This document shows, piece after piece, positions 61,619 to 64,000 of a stretch of 64,000 bases of DNA. Numbering within the stretch: the first letter of the stretch is position 1; each line of letters begins with the position of its first letter. This DNA is from Bacteroidota bacterium. Lineage in GTDB: Bacteria > Bacteroidota > Bacteroidia > Chitinophagales > BACL12. Position numbers and translations under genes: made by a program. A model generated the notes under the pieces. That model saw only the letters and a program-made list of their open reading frames with translations. It was not told the origin of the DNA and made no database searches. Where the stretch lies: positions 1,336,501 through 1,400,500 of the forward strand of contig JADJJZ010000003.1 of NCBI GenBank assembly GCA_016706255.1. Direction: 5' to 3'.

Positions 61619-64000
61619 TTATTTTTTATTCCAGGGAAGAAGTTCCTTAAATTTATCGAAGTCTTTGGTGTAATAAATACCCACACCGGTTTTTACATCG
61701 TTTTTCGCAATAATGGCATCGTATTCTGATAAGCGGAATGCTTTAACCCGCACACGACCATCAGGGGAAATTAAATATTCCACTTCAAAATCACCGGCCA
61801 AATTACTGGCAGAACCTTGATTTCCACTTGCAAAATCGTAATAAGTAGTTCCAACTTTTACTACAACTACATCAGTTATTTGTTGCTCAATGGTCAAATC
61901 AAATTGTTTATCCTGTTCATCAGTATATGTATATGAGCCGCTTTGAATATTACCTATTCCAATATCAATTTCCGTATTTTTAAGAAAATCACTAAGTATA
62001 TTTTGGAAATAGGTGGTCAACTGACTGGCAACGAAATCGTTAATTGTATTATTTGTGGTTGTGCCAACTGCATTAAATGTTGTTAAATCCTGAGGGAGGA
62101 AACTATTAGTAATTAACAAACCAAATACCTGTTTATTTAATTCGTTTTTATCGGCGCGCACTTGTTGTAAACGGCGTTGAAAATCTGAATTATTTGATGC
62201 AGTTCCTTGTCCTTCAGGGACATCTAAATCGAAGTCAATTTGTGGGGATTCCAAAACGCCGGTTATTTTAATTAACACATTTACATCAGTTTTTTCCTTT
62301 GTTTCAGTTCCTGTTAATGTACTAATACCAATATCCTGCGCTGCATACTCTGCAGTGAGGTCAAGTTTTGCATTATATGGCGAGCCGCTAAATTCAATGG
62401 TGCTTCCCGGAACAACCTGGAATTTTCGTTCAAATAATCCCTGGAATGAAAAATCGTATAAACCTTCTGTAATTCGATAAGTTCCGGTCATATCTATTGT
62501 TCCTAATGAATTGGCTTTAATATTCAAAACGCCAAATCCTTTTCCTGTTAAATACTCGGTTCCTTCACTGTTTAATAATAATTTTATTTCTGCATCCGGT
62601 GTGGCATTTAATTTTAGATCCACATTTACAATTGCAAGATTTAATTCATCGGGTGGAATTACAGTGGTAGGAGCAACTACTTGCCTGTTTACAAAACGAA
62701 TAAAATCGTGTCGCTTAACATTTCCTGAACCATAGGTTGGTAAATTTACTACTGTTCCGGTATGCGGTGTTGCTGTAACGGCAATATTTAACGCATCTAA
62801 TTTTCCGGTGATATTACAATCTACTTTCCCAATTGCATATCCAAAAAAATCAGGATTTTGCTTCACAGTTGTTTCCATTAACACCAGGTTTTCACTTCGG
62901 ATACTCAACTCTTTAAAATTCCAAGCTTCAAAATTGGAGTAAGTAATTTCACCTTTTAATTTTGCCTGATTATTTAATTTATCTGTAATTGTTGTTTCAG
63001 GAATTAATACTTTATTTTTTTCAATTTGAACGTCAATCTGGTCAAAATAATAATGTGCACCCATGTAATCCACTGTCATTCCACCATCCTTAATATTTAA
63101 ATTCCCTTCCATCTGCGGACGTTTGGCCGGCCCTTTTATATCTAACTTCCCATAAATATCACCATCCATTTCAGACAAAATACCTTTTAAGAAAGGTTCT
63201 ACAATAAAGAGTTTGGTTTTGCGGAATTCCGCTTTTACAATTAAGCTGTCCACATCTTCGCCTTCACCCAAAATGTAAAAGCCATCTGTAGTAAATCCAT
63301 TATCTCCAACCAAGGAAGAATTAAATTTCAACCTGTTTGTGGGTTGTATCATTGAAGTATTTACTTTTAAATTCCCCAACAAAACATTATTCATTGTAAG
63401 GCCTTTTACTTCTGCACCACCTAAGAAACTTGGTTTACCTAAGATGTCACCAATACTGTAAGTTGCATCAAGTGTGCCACTGATATTTTCACCCGGCAAC
63501 ACATAATGCTCCATGAGTTCTCCGATTGGAATATTTCGAATATTTAATTTTAAGATAGTTGTATAAGTGGGATCGGGAGCACTGCTTAAACTAATCACTT
63601 TGTTGCCACTGCTTAAGGTGAAGTTTTGCGCAATTATATTATTATTTACATATTGCAAACTGTTATTGGGTAAGATATCCCATTTCTCTGACTCGAAAAA
63701 TATTTCTGATGGTAACACATTAAATGCCATCATGGAATCCATAAAAGCAACTTCTCCATTTAGATTTATCCTGTTTGAATCGGTATCTTTCCCTACTTTT
63801 AAATTGTAAGATAATTTATTCTGAGCAAAATTCCCCTCTGTGCGAACAACAGGAATTTCTATATTATTGTTAATGGTTGTTTTGTTCAACCTGGTAAAAA
63901 ATTCCAGTGTATTATTTTGTGTCCTTGCTTCCACCAATAATGTATCGAGCAAAATACCATTATAACTAAACTGATCAACTTTTATTCTTGTATTAAATTC
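61619..64000 (-). CDS. TamB-family (DUF490) translocation/assembly protein, C-terminal part
   Basis: At least 793 residues are visible; the frame is open at the right edge, so the N-terminus with its membrane anchor is beyond the window. The chain is a long beta-rich repeat (KADGGMTVDYMG-like strands, GEGEDVDSLIVKAEFRKTKL, NLNIKDGGMTVDYMGAHYYF), ending in the family's C-terminal DUF490 domain (QGLFERKFQVVPGSTIEFSG, FGLLITNSFLPQD, SPDGRVRVKAFRLSEYDAII). TamB proteins span the periplasm and are thought to move lipids or help barrel assembly. The first start codon seen is not the true start. Confidence 0.9.
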   Translation of the reverse strand, partial: EFNTRIKVDQFSYNGILLDTLLVEARTQNNTLEFFTRLNKTTINNNIEIPVVRTEGNFAQNKLSYNLKVGKDTDSNRINLNGEVAFMDSMMAFNVLPSEIFFESEKWDILPNNSLQYVNNNIIAQNFTLSSGNKVISLSSAPDPTYTTILKLNIRNIPIGELMEHYVLPGENISGTLDATYSIGDILGKPSFLGGAEVKGLTMNNVLLGNLKVNTSMIQPTNRLKFNSSLVGDNGFTTDGFYILGEGEDVDSLIVKAEFRKTKLFIVEPFLKGILSEMDGDIYGKLDIKGPAKRPQMEGNLNIKDGGMTVDYMGAHYYFDQIDVQIEKNKVLIPETTITDKLNNQAKLKGEITYSNFEAWNFKELSIRSENLVLMETTVKQNPDFFGYAIGKVDCNITGKLDALNIAVTATPHTGTVVNLPTYGSGNVKRHDFIRFVNRQVVAPTTVIPPDELNLAIVNVDLKLNATPDAEIKLLLNSEGTEYLTGKGFGVLNIKANSLGTIDMTGTYRITEGLYDFSFQGLFERKFQVVPGSTIEFSGSPYNAKLDLTAEYAAQDIGISTLTGTETKEKTDVNVLIKITGVLESPQIDFDLDVPEGQGTASNNSDFQRRLQQVRADKNELNKQVFGLLITNSFLPQDLTTFNAVGTTTNNTINDFVASQLTTYFQNILSDFLKNTEIDIGIGNIQSGSYTYTDEQDKQFDLTIEQQITDVVVVKVGTTYYDFASGNQGSASNLAGDFEVEYLISPDGRVRVKAFRLSEYDAIIAKNDVKTGVGIYYTKDFDKFKELLPWNKK

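Overview
The window looks like a chromosomal contig of a Bacteroidota bacterium, most likely from the Saprospirales/Chitinophagales side of the phylum. It is AT-rich, and several starts have a TAnnTTTG promoter element and no Shine-Dalgarno sequence. Five proteins end in type IX secretion (T9SS, Por) C-terminal sorting domains. The housekeeping genes (mutS, ffh, a GAPDH with a long N-terminal extension, an LptF/LptG-type permease, a TamB-like protein) are of the kind usual in this phylum. The species cannot be named from the sequence.

Layout. 1-827: start of mutS (minus strand, cut by the window edge). 1071-3751: small hypothetical genes and a lipoprotein serine hydrolase. 3988-8245: a stress-type cluster with a FAD oxidoreductase/Rieske fusion, a DUF4142 lipoprotein, an acidic protein, YciE-type (DUF892) and PA2169/DUF2383-type four-helix proteins, and a 39-residue membrane peptide. 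8695-21217: secreted proteins (CotH, LamG-Kelch, 'SDGT..GT' propeller, all with T9SS tails) and a second serine hydrolase, interrupted by an abnormal homopolymer block at 11716-12480 that is almost certainly an assembly error. 21232-23415: an IS200-like (RAYT-type) transposase between two inverted arrays of 105-bp palindromic units. 23468-31412: minus-strand genes for glycosyltransferases, a TPR/AAA+ pair, a YihY-type membrane protein and an AsmA/DUF748-like protein. 31540-34760: two tandem paralogues of an unrecognised family, bracketed by a second palindromic repeat family. 35018-42321: glycosyltransferase, PAP2 phosphatase, LptF/LptG permease, START-like protein, gap and ffh. 42662-52838: mostly hypothetical genes with an orphan Imm63-like immunity protein, a WG-repeat protein, a frameshifted epimerase, a TonB-C-like protein and a third member of the paralogue family. 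53125-56938: a propeller-type sensor kinase and its LuxR-type regulator. 57043-61365: a 1440-residue repeat adhesin with a T9SS tail. 61445-64000: a small membrane protein and the C-terminal part of a TamB-like protein.

The most unusual material is the three-member protein family at 32178-34329 and 51733-52838. Its members share an N-terminal helical domain and a domain with a C-x11-15-KDEI-type signature. A glycine-rich hydrophobic hairpin interrupts that second domain, and the proteins end in a G-x-Y-x(3-4)-I/L-x-W/Y-E-R tail. Two loci carry the same palindrome, ATCACAT-N4-ATGTGAT, upstream, in one case touching a good TTG-N20-TAnnTTTG promoter. The window also holds at least five families of interspersed palindromic or modular repeats. 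Three genes are broken by what look like single-base losses in short runs; with the corrupt block, this points to residual sequencing error rather than true pseudogenes.
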